A DNA stretch of 54,287 bases, taken from assembly GCA_003247575.1 (NCBI GenBank), contig QJZC01000003.1, positions 1-54,287 on the forward strand, given 5' to 3'. Positions within the stretch are counted from its first letter, which is position 1. Each line of letters opens with the position of its first letter. The notes beneath the pieces were generated by a model. It made no database searches. It saw nothing but the letters and a program-made list of their open reading frames with translations, and was not told the DNA's origin. Source of the DNA: Pseudomonadota bacterium. Its GTDB lineage: Bacteria; Myxococcota_A; UBA9160; SZUA-336. Below are positions 24,780-32,967 of this stretch, piece by piece. Made by a program: the position numbers and the translations under genes.

Positions 24780-26948
24780 CTATGCGAGCGAGATCGCCAA
24801 TCTGTCCTCTGCAGGTGCGGAGTGGCTTCGGGCTGCGAGTCCGAGCTGGGTCTCGAGCCAGGTCATGGCGGCATCCGTGGCATGGCCGGGGTTGTAGAAG
24901 AGATCCGCGACCATCTCGCGACGGACCTGGGACAGCTCTCTGGGGGTTGCGAGAGCGTGCTCGACTACGCCGCGAACGTCCTCCGCACGCTCGACTACGA
25001 TTCCTGCACGCCTTCCCCACGTGTCGAGATCCAGCATGGAGTGTGCGGCGGCACGGGCCGTTCGGATCAGCTTGGGGGTATGCAAGAACACGATCGGCCG
25101 ATCCATCAATGTGTACTCGTTGGCGACGGACGAGGCATCGCTGATCAGCAGATCCGCGAGGAACAGCAGCGAGGTGACATCTGGCCCACGGGCCACACGG
25201 CAGTGCTTGCCTTCGAGGGGCGCGAGGCGCTGGAACCAGTCGATACCGGCATTCTTGGGATGATCGTGAGGCTTGATGATCAGGTTGTAGCGATCCTCGG
25301 CCAGGAGCTGGGCGAGGACCTGTTCGCCCATGATCTCGAGCGAGTTGTGCTTGGCGCCGGTCGGTGCATAGAGCAAGGTCGGTCGATCGTCGGCGAGGCC
25401 GAGCTCGGCGAGGAGCTTGCTGCGGTCGAAGTCCCCGTTCGCCATGCGGTCCGTTTTCATGAAACCGATGGGGACGACGCGCGAGTCATCCGGAGCGAAG
25501 AGTCCGGCTTCGACGAACTTGCGCTGCATGTAGGGCCCCACGACGAAGTAGTGGTCGCACGTCATGTTGTCCGGGCGGATCGCCTTGTTGCGGAACGAGA
25601 TTCCGTGGAAGATCTGCACCCGCGTCCGCACGGAGCGAGGCAGGATGAGCTTGGTGTTGGCTCCGAAGATCACGTCGAAGTCGCGCTTGCGGATCTGTTC
25701 CACCGACAGCACGTGTTCGCGAGGGATTGCGAAGCGGTCGTAGAGCGCAGGCGTATCGTAGCTCCACGGGTCGCCTGGGGTGCGACTTCGCAGTCCACCG
25801 GAGAGGAAGACCTCGACGCCGGGCAGCCGCTGGAGGCGTTCGAAGAGCGGTCGAAAGCAGATGAAGTGAACGGGGGCATATCCGGTGAAGAGGATTCGCA
25901 TGGGGGTTCCTTCGCTGGTTGGACGTGCGCGGCGGGGAACGCCGACTTTGAGGAGCTTCTTCGGGGCTGGAGCCTCGGCGGCGTCGAGCACCTGGAGCAA
26001 TCGATACGTGGGGCCCAGGATCTTTCCGGTACGAGAGCCCTGTCGCGCGAGACGCACGGCCGGTGAACTGAGCATGAGCAGGTACGTCGCGACGACGACG
26101 AGGTCACCGGCGGATAGGTCGCCCGCGCTGTACGAGTGGGCTCCGGACCAGAGGGCTGCCAGGGTGGCCACCCCGACGACGGCATGGGCGCCCCAGGTCG
26201 TCAATCCTTGCGTGCGCGTCTGCGCGGCCTCGTGCCGGCTGCTCGAGCGGTTGAGCTGCTTGAATGTGCGTATGCTCGAGGAACGTCGGAAGTCGCGCAG
26301 GATCTGTTCTGCGAGTCGGCCTTCCTTGGAACGACTTCGGACGGATCGATCGAAGAGCTCCGATGCCCCCAGCAGGGTGATGCACGTCAGGGCGACGCCA
26401 GCTGCGGTCAGGATCATCCCCAGCGCCGAGTCGATCCAGAACAGCACGCACGTGACACCTACCAAGATCAGGGAATTGGTCGCGACGTGCACCAGAAATC
26501 CCTGCATCCCTGCCTTGATGCGGGCGGCGTCACCGACCAGGCGCGCCACCAGATCCCCCGTGCTCGACTTGACTCCCCTCTGGTGCACCCGCAGAGCCGC
26601 TCGATACGCCGTCGCTCGGAGATCGCGCACGGTTCCGATGGCGAAGCGCGCAAACCACAGACGTTCGAGCAGATCGAAGAGTCCGAGGGCGAGGAAGATG
26701 CCGAGCAGCAAGGCACCCAGCGGAAGGGCCCGTTCGAGTAGGGCTTGTGTGTCGGCGGTTCCCTCTGCCCCGAGGACTCCGTCCACCAGGCTGCGTAGGG
26801 GCCAGGGCAGCGCGAGACGAGCCGCGACGACGCCGATGGCGGCGCAGGAGCCGCGCTGCAGCCACGCCCGGTGTCGCCGCGCAAAGGGAACCATTCGGCG
26901 CGCAATGGACACTGCATCTCTGCGGAATGTGACTCCACTCGGCGTCAT
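24780..26948 (-). CDS. ABC-exporter membrane domain fused to CDP-glycerol glycerophosphotransferase-like enzyme
   Basis: The 722-residue frame starts at ATG 26948, one base after the porin stop. Residues 1-330 are a type-I ABC-exporter membrane domain: five or six helices (WPLRSLVDGVLG, LGALLLGIFLALGLF, NSLILVGVTCVLFWI, ALGMILTAAGVALT) and the end pattern SRTGKILGPTYRLLQVLD. No ATP-binding domain follows. Instead, from residue 350 (MRILFTGYAPVHFICF), there is a TagF-type glycerophosphotransferase: IFHGISFRNKA, YFVVGPYMQRKF, LLYAPTGAKHNS, IIKPHDHPKN and LISDASSVANEYTLMDRPIVFL. GAAGGA before the internal ATG 25901 means the enzyme may also be made separately. Fusion by loss of the ATPase domain is the likely history. 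Confidence 0.82.
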   Translation of the reverse strand: MTPSGVTFRRDAVSIARRMVPFARRHRAWLQRGSCAAIGVVAARLALPWPLRSLVDGVLGAEGTADTQALLERALPLGALLLGIFLALGLFDLLERLWFARFAIGTVRDLRATAYRAALRVHQRGVKSSTGDLVARLVGDAARIKAGMQGFLVHVATNSLILVGVTCVLFWIDSALGMILTAAGVALTCITLLGASELFDRSVRSRSKEGRLAEQILRDFRRSSSIRTFKQLNRSSSRHEAAQTRTQGLTTWGAHAVVGVATLAALWSGAHSYSAGDLSAGDLVVVATYLLMLSSPAVRLARQGSRTGKILGPTYRLLQVLDAAEAPAPKKLLKVGVPRRARPTSEGTPMRILFTGYAPVHFICFRPLFERLQRLPGVEVFLSGGLRSRTPGDPWSYDTPALYDRFAIPREHVLSVEQIRKRDFDVIFGANTKLILPRSVRTRVQIFHGISFRNKAIRPDNMTCDHYFVVGPYMQRKFVEAGLFAPDDSRVVPIGFMKTDRMANGDFDRSKLLAELGLADDRPTLLYAPTGAKHNSLEIMGEQVLAQLLAEDRYNLIIKPHDHPKNAGIDWFQRLAPLEGKHCRVARGPDVTSLLFLADLLISDASSVANEYTLMDRPIVFLHTPKLIRTARAAAHSMLDLDTWGRRAGIVVERAEDVRGVVEHALATPRELSQVRREMVADLFYNPGHATDAAMTWLETQLGLAARSHSAPAEDRLAISLA

Positions 26949-26949
26949 C

Positions 26950-28620
26950 TCAGTAGACCACCTCCAGCTCGAACTCGGCCCGCCGCGCAATCTCGCCCGA
27001 CTTCGAACCGAATGCCGATCCCGCTCGAAACATCGAGCCGATCAGCTTGATTCGCAGGCGCTCGAACTCTTCCCAGCCGAAGACGAGATCCACCTCCCGA
27101 CCGAGTTGGCGACGCTTCCCTTTGGGCCGGGTGCGCAACCGCGTACTGCGTAGGTCCCGAGTGGCTTCGAGCTGACGATATTGGTGGAATACGAAGTCGA
27201 TCGAGGTCTCATCGAGGATGCGCCACCCCAAACCCAATGTCTGGACGGTCAGGTTCGAGAGGTTCGGGTCGAGCAGCTCACCGTAGTAGCGCAGGCGGTC
27301 TACCCCGCCCAAGCGCACGCCGTTGTCCTGCAGGCCGGTCTGGCGGAAGCCCTGTTCATCCTCGTCGTCGTCTCCCTCCGGGCCCGAGCCGAGCGCGTAT
27401 CCAGCGGTCAGGTAGAGCGAACGAGCGAAGTCGGGTCGAAAGGTCATCCCGAGGTCCATGGCATAGCCGCGGACGCGGCGCTCGAAGACCTTGTCTACTT
27501 TGCTGCGGCCGTCGCGGGTCGAGTCGAAGTCGCGCAAGGTCTCATCGCCCCGCACCATCGCTGCGTCCGCCCAGTAGCGGAGCTTGCCCAGTTCGAAGGG
27601 GAGCTTGCTCCAACCCGACGAGCGAACTCCGAGCCAGGTCAGATCGGCATCCGAAACGTCCTCTCGCTGCTTGTCCAAGCGACGGCCTTTCGGCTCCTCG
27701 GGAGAACGATCCGACTGTCGGAGAGCGAATGCGTCGAGCTGATGGTTTTCGGCGTACTCCCAGGAGAGGTGACCGAGGATGCGTGACACGCCTCGCTCTT
27801 CTGGATCCAGCAGGCTCTCTTCGTTGTCGATGCGCCCGAGCAGTCGCGCGAATGCGACCTCCACGCGGACCTCTCCGAGCGTGGAATCGAGGCGCAGCGC
27901 ATCGAGATCTTCATCCCACCACCACTCCCGCGCGTCCTTGAAGCGTTGGCGGCCCGCTTGAATCCCGATCGGCGTTCCGAAGACCTGATCGAGCCGCAGC
28001 CAGGACTCGCCGCGCGCTAGGGTGAGACTCGAGTCTCCCGTACGGTCGCGGCGCTGGATGTCCCGGAGATAGTCGAGCTTGAGTTCTGCAAACGCAGAGA
28101 TGCGGTCCGTAAGTGGATAGAAGAGTTCGACTTCCAAGCGGGGTTGAATGCGCGTTCGGTCGGAGTCGCTCTTTTCGAGTTCGAGGCGGCGGTTCGCCTG
28201 GCTCCGCAGCTTGACCGCGCCGCTGATCTCGAGGGGATTCCCGAGCACGGACAGGGTCCACCCGTCCTCCGGGCGTTCCTCGTCGTCGCGCTCGGTCAGC
28301 CGGCGGCGACGGCTCTGCGCCTCCTCGCGCGTGACACTCGCGACGGCCTTGAAGGCGGAACGCCGAGAATCGCCGGGCGGCTCGACGTGCGGGGAGCCGT
28401 CAGCGGAGAGCGAGGCTTCGGCGGTTGGAGGCGCCTGCGCACATGCTGCGAAGGCGGATGGTGTTTCCGAAATCTCGGGACCCAGGCGGGCGCACGACGT
28501 GTCGTCGTGCGTCTTCGCAAGCGTGCCCGCTCCGGGTGCGGCGTGCACCGCGGTACTTGTGGCACCCAGGCTGCTCGCCGCGAGCAGCAGCGCCAGCCCT
28601 GCAACTCTAGGGTAGTGCAT
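26950..28620 (-). CDS. Alginate-export-type outer-membrane porin
   Basis: The 556-residue protein starts at ATG 28620 with a signal peptide (VAGLALLLAASSLGATSTAVHA) and a disordered, Arg- and Glu-rich stretch. A barrel with the Alginate_exp signature follows: AELKLDYLRDIQRRDR, WLRLDQVFGTPIGIQAGRQ and REWWWDEDLDALRLDSTLGEVRVEV. Later strands include LYLTAGYALGSGPEG and TLGLGWRILDE, and the protein ends EFELEVVY with a terminal aromatic. AlgE-like barrels let anionic polysaccharides out of the cell. Its stop is one base before the ABC/TagF fusion gene, pointing to one transcript. The long Glu/Arg-rich N-terminal insert is unusual. Confidence 0.85.
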   Translation of the reverse strand: MHYPRVAGLALLLAASSLGATSTAVHAAPGAGTLAKTHDDTSCARLGPEISETPSAFAACAQAPPTAEASLSADGSPHVEPPGDSRRSAFKAVASVTREEAQSRRRRLTERDDEERPEDGWTLSVLGNPLEISGAVKLRSQANRRLELEKSDSDRTRIQPRLEVELFYPLTDRISAFAELKLDYLRDIQRRDRTGDSSLTLARGESWLRLDQVFGTPIGIQAGRQRFKDAREWWWDEDLDALRLDSTLGEVRVEVAFARLLGRIDNEESLLDPEERGVSRILGHLSWEYAENHQLDAFALRQSDRSPEEPKGRRLDKQREDVSDADLTWLGVRSSGWSKLPFELGKLRYWADAAMVRGDETLRDFDSTRDGRSKVDKVFERRVRGYAMDLGMTFRPDFARSLYLTAGYALGSGPEGDDDEDEQGFRQTGLQDNGVRLGGVDRLRYYGELLDPNLSNLTVQTLGLGWRILDETSIDFVFHQYRQLEATRDLRSTRLRTRPKGKRRQLGREVDLVFGWEEFERLRIKLIGSMFRAGSAFGSKSGEIARRAEFELEVVY

Positions 28621-28650
28621 CCGAGGTAGCCGGTATTTCGGATGCACTAC
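28612..28650. promoter_or_regulatory. 13-bp perfect inverted repeat over the porin start codon
   Basis: GTAGTGCATCCGA at 28612-28624 pairs with TCGGATGCACTAC at 28638-28650 with a 13-bp loop. On the minus strand the ATG of the porin lies inside the downstream arm. In RNA it would hide the start codon; in DNA it could be an operator. Confidence 0.6.
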
Positions 28651-28748
28651 GCTCGGATCTCTCGGCCACACCGTGGCGTGCGCGAGCCGATGCACGGCTC
28701 GGGGTCTCGATCGCGCGAATGGATTCGAGACCAGTCGGGCCACCGTTC

Positions 28749-29648
28749 TCATGGCAGGGCAGTCACCTCGGGTGCGAACCGAGATTCCTGGGGAATCCGG
28801 AGCGGCACCGGTTCCATGACCGGCCGAAGCTTGGGCCAGATCTCCTGGCGTGCGCGTCTCAGGTCCTGGGGAAAGTCGACCTCGATCCAAGGCAGATCCG
28901 AGACGTCGATCGCACGCATGGACACGTGCTGAGCGGCGCGCTCGACCGCGGCTGCCAACCAAGCGGTGTCACTGCCGTCGGCAAGCAGTGCTTCGGCCGC
29001 TGCCACCAGTACGCGCGCCGCGACTGCGTCGAAGCGTAGGACGCCCACGTTCTCGCCCGCAACGCGCGTGTCTGCGAGATCCTTGCTCATTGCGCGCAGG
29101 AAGCCTCGGCACAGGTCTACCTTCATGTGCTCGCTGTCCTGCCCCGAGGTCGAGTCGTAGGCGAAGGCGCTCTCGCGCGGCTGGAACAGGCGTACGAGAA
29201 TTTCGGGCGATATCAGCACGTCGCTGTTCATCACCAGCACCGAGCCGCCCTCTGGCGTTCCCAGGAGCCAGTCGCGAGCGAGCCAGAGCGAGTAGAGACT
29301 GTTCGTGCGGTTCCACCTCTGGTTGAGCACGATGCGTGCGCGATTCCCGGCGGCTCGCTGTACTTGCTCGGCTCGATACCCTGCGACGATGAGAATCTGC
29401 TCGACTCCGAGGGAGCGAAGCGAGGACAGCTGAACCCCGAGGAGGCTACGTGACCCAACCCGGAGCAGCGCCTTCGGACGGTCCTGGGTTTCGTCCGCCA
29501 TGCGGCTGCCTCGCCCGGCAGCCAGAATGACCGCCCGGCTTCCGGGCAGGAAAGGCCGCTTCTCGCCCTCGAGTCCACAAAGCGGGCAGGGCAGCGGGGT
29601 GGAGCCGTGGATCTCGTGCTGAGTAGCGCTCGAGCTCGATGTGGTCAT
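28749..29648 (-). CDS. Nucleotidyltransferase (sugar/alditol/choline-phosphate cytidylyltransferase-like)
   Basis: The 299-residue product starts at ATG 29648 with GGAAGGAA upstream. A short N-terminal CPLC pair (21-24) precedes the NTP-transferase signature AVILAAGRGSRM (39-50) with RPKALLRVG. Further motifs are LGVEQILIVAGYRAEQVQ, NRTNSLYSLWLARD and VLVMNSDVLISPEIL, with the metal-binding Asp. This branch includes LicC-type choline-phosphate and glycerol-phosphate-activating enzymes. In front of a TagF-like transferase it could supply a CDP-activated alditol or choline. The base and sugar specificity cannot be read from sequence alone. Confidence 0.82.
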   Translation of the reverse strand: MTTSSSSATQHEIHGSTPLPCPLCGLEGEKRPFLPGSRAVILAAGRGSRMADETQDRPKALLRVGSRSLLGVQLSSLRSLGVEQILIVAGYRAEQVQRAAGNRARIVLNQRWNRTNSLYSLWLARDWLLGTPEGGSVLVMNSDVLISPEILVRLFQPRESAFAYDSTSGQDSEHMKVDLCRGFLRAMSKDLADTRVAGENVGVLRFDAVAARVLVAAAEALLADGSDTAWLAAAVERAAQHVSMRAIDVSDLPWIEVDFPQDLRRARQEIWPKLRPVMEPVPLRIPQESRFAPEVTALP

Positions 29649-29724
29649 CTGCTGTTCCTTCCGTCTCGGGTGTTCCGTGAGCCGCTGGAGCGTGGTGTGT
29701 GCGCGCGTCTCGATGACGATTTGA

Positions 29725-29782
29725 GGAAATTTTTCCCACGAACAAGCTACACTGGCGAGAAAATTTTGTGGGAAAAATTTCC
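29725..29782. promoter_or_regulatory. Perfect 15-bp inverted repeat in the divergent promoter region
   Basis: GGAAATTTTTCCCAC (29725-29739) and GTGGGAAAAATTTCC (29768-29782) are exact inverted copies with a 28-bp spacer. The region is AT-rich against a GC-rich background. It lies between the minus-strand polymer locus (start 29648) and the plus-strand DUF6502 gene (start 29912), so it is well placed as a shared operator. Confidence 0.65.
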
Positions 29783-29911
29783 ATGAACTGGCGGGGCGGC
29801 AGGTGCGAACGGGCCGCAGAGCGAGGGGTTTGGGGCGCTTCTGCCGGCGGAGATGCGTTCGCCTGTAGGGGGGAGTAGGCGCGGGCGCCGCTGGGGCGCA
29901 TCCGGGCCAGC

Positions 29912-30874
29912 GTGGTAAAATTCCCCGCGTTGCCAACGCGAGAACGCAAGAAGAAGACCTCGTCACCACGCTCGCCGGAGTCACCGCCGCGAGATACGGC
30001 CCCGAGTGCGCACGAGTCGGGGACTCCGCCGGTCCTCACGGGAACGGCTCAGGCGGTTCCTCCATTCTTCGTCTCGGCGCTGCGTCGCGTCCTGCGTCCG
30101 CTCGCGCGACTGTTGCTCGACTTCCAGGTTCCCTTTCCCTACGCCTCGGGAGTTCTCAAGGCCATCTATGTCGAGGTGGCCGCAGCAGAGCGCACGCTCG
30201 AGGGGCGGAGGCAGACGGACAGCCGCGTGAGCCTGCTCACCGGGGTGCATCGCAAGGACGTCAAGCGACTCCGAGAGGAGCCACACGAAGATCGGAGTGC
30301 GCCGGAGTCCGTTTCGCTGGGTGCGCAGATCGTTCAGCGCTGGACCACGGATGCTCGCTACCTCGACGACGACTTTCGCCCGCGACCGCTGCCGCGCAGC
30401 GCACTGGGGGCTCGGACGCCGAGCTTCGATCATCTCGTCGAGTCCGTGAGCAAGGACATCCGTGCGCGCGCAGTGCTCGACGAATGGGTTCATCTCGGTA
30501 TTGCGCGCGTGGACGCAGAGGGTCTGGTGCACTTGCGCGTGGAAGGCTTCGTGCCAGAACGTGGGATGGAGGAGAAGGCCTTCTACTTCGGTCGCAACGT
30601 CAGCCATCACATCGCGGCGGCTGCGCACAATCTCCGCGGTGAGCAGCCCCCCTTGCTCGAGCGGACGGTGTCGTACGGCGGACTGCGCCAAGAGTCCGTC
30701 GCTGAATTGGAAGCATTGGCGAACGAGCTCTCGATGGAAGTCCTGCGGAGCGTGAATCAGCGCGCGGCTGCACTGCAGCGCCGGGACGCACGGCGCAAGA
30801 AGGGCCGGCGCATGCGCATCTCACTGGGGACGTACTTCTTCAAGGTGTCCGACGACTCCGAGGATCGATCCTGA
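29912..30874 (+). CDS. DUF6502 family protein
   Basis: The 320-residue product (GTG 29912, or TTG 29930 as an alternative) matches DUF6502: ALRRVLRPLARLLLDFQVPFPYASGVLKAIYVEVA, then SLLTGVHRKDVKRLRE, VLDEWVHLGIARVDAEGLVHL and AFYFGRNVSHHIAAAAHNL. The N-terminal 40 residues are low-complexity and probably disordered. The HRKDVKRL segment looks like a winged-helix DNA-binding turn, so a regulator role is possible. A TAAAAT hexamer at 29915 could be a -10 element, which would favour the TTG start. Its stop overlaps the start of the DUF5666 gene (TGATG). Confidence 0.85.
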   Translation: MVKFPALPTRERKKKTSSPRSPESPPRDTAPSAHESGTPPVLTGTAQAVPPFFVSALRRVLRPLARLLLDFQVPFPYASGVLKAIYVEVAAAERTLEGRRQTDSRVSLLTGVHRKDVKRLREEPHEDRSAPESVSLGAQIVQRWTTDARYLDDDFRPRPLPRSALGARTPSFDHLVESVSKDIRARAVLDEWVHLGIARVDAEGLVHLRVEGFVPERGMEEKAFYFGRNVSHHIAAAAHNLRGEQPPLLERTVSYGGLRQESVAELEALANELSMEVLRSVNQRAAALQRRDARRKKGRRMRISLGTYFFKVSDDSEDRS

Positions 30875-32466
30875 TGCGTCTTCTGTGCGGTCATGCGGCC
30901 ACGCTGATCCTGGCCTCGAGCTTGTGGTTGGGGCTCTTCGGTGGAGTGGGCTCTGCCTTGGCTGCGGCGTGCGGAGGAGAGGATGGCATCGGTGGCACCG
31001 GACGGTCCGATCCTACCTTGCCGCGCGAGGGAGAGCGTTCCGCTCAGGCTCCGTCTTCCGTTGGGGGAGAGGACGATGGACTGGGGGGCACCGGTCTGAT
31101 CGGAACCATCGATGCGTTCGGCAGCATCTGTGTCTGTGGTCAGCGGGTCGCCTACGATGCGCAGACCCCGATCGCCTGGGATGGTCGTCCCGCAGTCGCG
31201 TCGGATCTAGCGCTGGGGCAACAGGTCCAGGTCGAGGCGATCTCGGCGCCGGACTCGCTTCGCGCTCGACGGATTTTCGTGCGGAGCGCCTTGGTGGGGC
31301 CCATCGAGCGGATCGAACCCCGTGAATCCAGTGGTTCCCTTCTGAGTGTGCTTGGTCAGCGTGTGATCGTGCGCGCGCAGACTCGAGCTGCAGGGGCGCT
31401 CGACGCTGGCCTCCGCGTGGGCGAAACCGTGCGCATCAGCGGGCAGCTGCGTGCGGATGGAACCTGGGTGGCATCCCGGATAGAACGAGCAGATTCCTCT
31501 GTGGTGCGAGTGTCCGGTGTCGTGACGAGCGCATCGCCGAGTGAGATCACTCTCGGATTGCTGCGCGTTGCGCTGCTCGCGAACAGTGATCGCGTTCGAA
31601 TCGGCGAACGCGTGACGGCTGTCGGCTCTCTGGATGCCGGCCGCTTGGTCGCGACCGAGCTTTCGGTGCAGGATCGGCTCCCCTTGGGGGGGCGGTTCTC
31701 TAGGCTGTTTCTGGAGGGCTTCGTCGAGGAGGACCTCGGGAGCCGCGGCTTCCGCCTGTTGGGTATCCAGGTAGAGGGTTTGCGCTCGGGCCCGGCCCAG
31801 GGCTCTCGGCCTTCCTCTGGGCCATCCTCTCGACCGTCGGTCGGACGCCGCGTCCGAGTCGCAGGTCGCCTTCAAGGGGAGCGGCTGATTGCCGCTCGGA
31901 TCGAAGTCGAGCGACAGGACCTGCCAGGATGGGATGTGCTGCTGGGGGATCCTCTCGATCCGCAACGCCAAGTCGACGACACCTCGATCTCGAAGGATGC
32001 GGAGGACGCGCGACGAGTCGAGCGGCAGCAAGCGAACGAACCGGATCAGATCGAGCTGGAAGAGCGCCCTCGAGTCGTCGGCGAACGCGACGCGGAGCTA
32101 CTCGAGCCGCTGGATCCACCGCAGGCGCCCGACGCGCCCGACGCGATCGACGCGCCGGACGCGATCGAAGCTCCAGAGCTGGAGACTCCCGCCATGGAGC
32201 CGCCGGAATCCGAGCTCCCGGAGGCCGAACTTCCCGAATCCGAACTTCCAGAGGCCGAGCTTCCGGAGGCCGAACTTCCAGAGGCGGAACCTCCGGAAGT
32301 CCCCGATGCTCTGGAAGCTCCCGAGGCTCCAGAGGTTCCCGACGCTCCAGAGGTTCCCGAACTCCCGGAACGAGACGAAATCGAGCGGCCGGAGATGAAC
32401 GAGGATATCGAGCGGCCCGAGCTCGACGACATGGACATGGACGACATGGACATGGATGAAGGCTGA
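30874..32466 (+). CDS. Exported DUF5666-repeat protein with acidic tandem-repeat tail
   Basis: The 530-residue protein starts in a TGATG overlap with the DUF6502 gene, a pairing seen in other Gram-negatives. A signal sequence (LILASSLWLGLFGGVGSALAAA) is followed by GGEDGIGGTG and GGEDDGLGGTGLIGTI, the short glycine motif typical of this family. Several DUF5666 OB-like units follow: GQQVQVEA, VGETVRISGQL, IGERVTAVGSL and VGRRVRVAGRL. The last 130 residues are Pro/Glu-rich with 15-bp DNA repeats, ending in an Asp/Met-rich stretch (DDMDMDDMDMDEG) that may bind metal. Likely periplasmic or surface-exposed; function unknown. Confidence 0.85.
   Translation: MRLLCGHAATLILASSLWLGLFGGVGSALAAACGGEDGIGGTGRSDPTLPREGERSAQAPSSVGGEDDGLGGTGLIGTIDAFGSICVCGQRVAYDAQTPIAWDGRPAVASDLALGQQVQVEAISAPDSLRARRIFVRSALVGPIERIEPRESSGSLLSVLGQRVIVRAQTRAAGALDAGLRVGETVRISGQLRADGTWVASRIERADSSVVRVSGVVTSASPSEITLGLLRVALLANSDRVRIGERVTAVGSLDAGRLVATELSVQDRLPLGGRFSRLFLEGFVEEDLGSRGFRLLGIQVEGLRSGPAQGSRPSSGPSSRPSVGRRVRVAGRLQGERLIAARIEVERQDLPGWDVLLGDPLDPQRQVDDTSISKDAEDARRVERQQANEPDQIELEERPRVVGERDAELLEPLDPPQAPDAPDAIDAPDAIEAPELETPAMEPPESELPEAELPESELPEAELPEAELPEAEPPEVPDALEAPEAPEVPDAPEVPELPERDEIERPEMNEDIERPELDDMDMDDMDMDEG
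32203..32292 (+). repeat. In-frame 15-bp tandem repeats in the DUF5666 gene
   Basis: Six 15-bp units encode PESEL, PEAEL, PESEL, PEAEL, PEAEL and PEAEP. Shorter Asp-Ala-Pro repeats lie just upstream (about 32128-32166) and Glu-Val-Pro repeats downstream. Confidence 0.8.
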
Positions 32467-32538
32467 AGCAGGGCATCGAACGCCGAGATCGACTTGCCCA
32501 GACCCTCCGACGACAGGAGCGACTTCTTGAATGGGCTG

Positions 32539-32967
32539 TCAGCCCAGCCGCCACGCCAGCCGAAGCCAGACCACCAGGAGAACGAGGTTGGAGAGGGCGA
32601 AGGGGACGAAGCGGACGCGGACCCGGTTGTAGAAGATGTGAACGACGCTGTGCGCCACGCGCAGGATCACGTACGCCCAGGCGAGCCCGACGAACCAGGG
32701 ATCCACCGCCTGCGAGACCGCGAGCAGTAGGCAGGCGACGTAGAAGAGAACCGGAACCTGGAGCAGGTTCATGGCGTTGCGATTGGGGAGTGCGACGTGC
32801 TCGGGGACTCGGTCCGACTCACCCAGTTTGAAATCCGATGAGGTGAGCATCCCCAGTCGCACGGCGCGGATGCGGCGAATCGGAATCAGAGCGAACACCA
32901 GGAGTGTCCACAGTGCCAGCGCCACCATCGGTCTCGAGATGCTGATGGACTCCATTCGAGACTCCAT
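32539..32967 (-). CDS. MAPEG family membrane protein
   Basis: The 142-residue protein has four membrane helices. It contains the MAPEG signature in the form DRVPEHVALPNRNAMNLLQVPVLFY and later AYVILRVAHSVVHIFYNRVRVRFVPFALSN, the region that binds glutathione in eukaryotic relatives. The start is either ATG 32967 or ATG 32952. Bacterial members of this branch are unassigned membrane proteins of about 130-145 residues. No partner is nearby. Confidence 0.9.
   Translation of the reverse strand: MESRMESISISRPMVALALWTLLVFALIPIRRIRAVRLGMLTSSDFKLGESDRVPEHVALPNRNAMNLLQVPVLFYVACLLLAVSQAVDPWFVGLAWAYVILRVAHSVVHIFYNRVRVRFVPFALSNLVLLVVWLRLAWRLG

Noticed and set aside
24750..26066. 438-residue plus-strand open frame opposite the ABC/TagF fusion
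   Set aside because: It is antisense to a gene with clear domains, has low-complexity composition and no recognisable motif. High GC keeps such frames open.
25885..27153. 422-residue plus-strand frame, Arg- and Ser-rich
   Set aside because: Antisense shadow of the ABC membrane domain; the translation is basic low-complexity sequence without domains.
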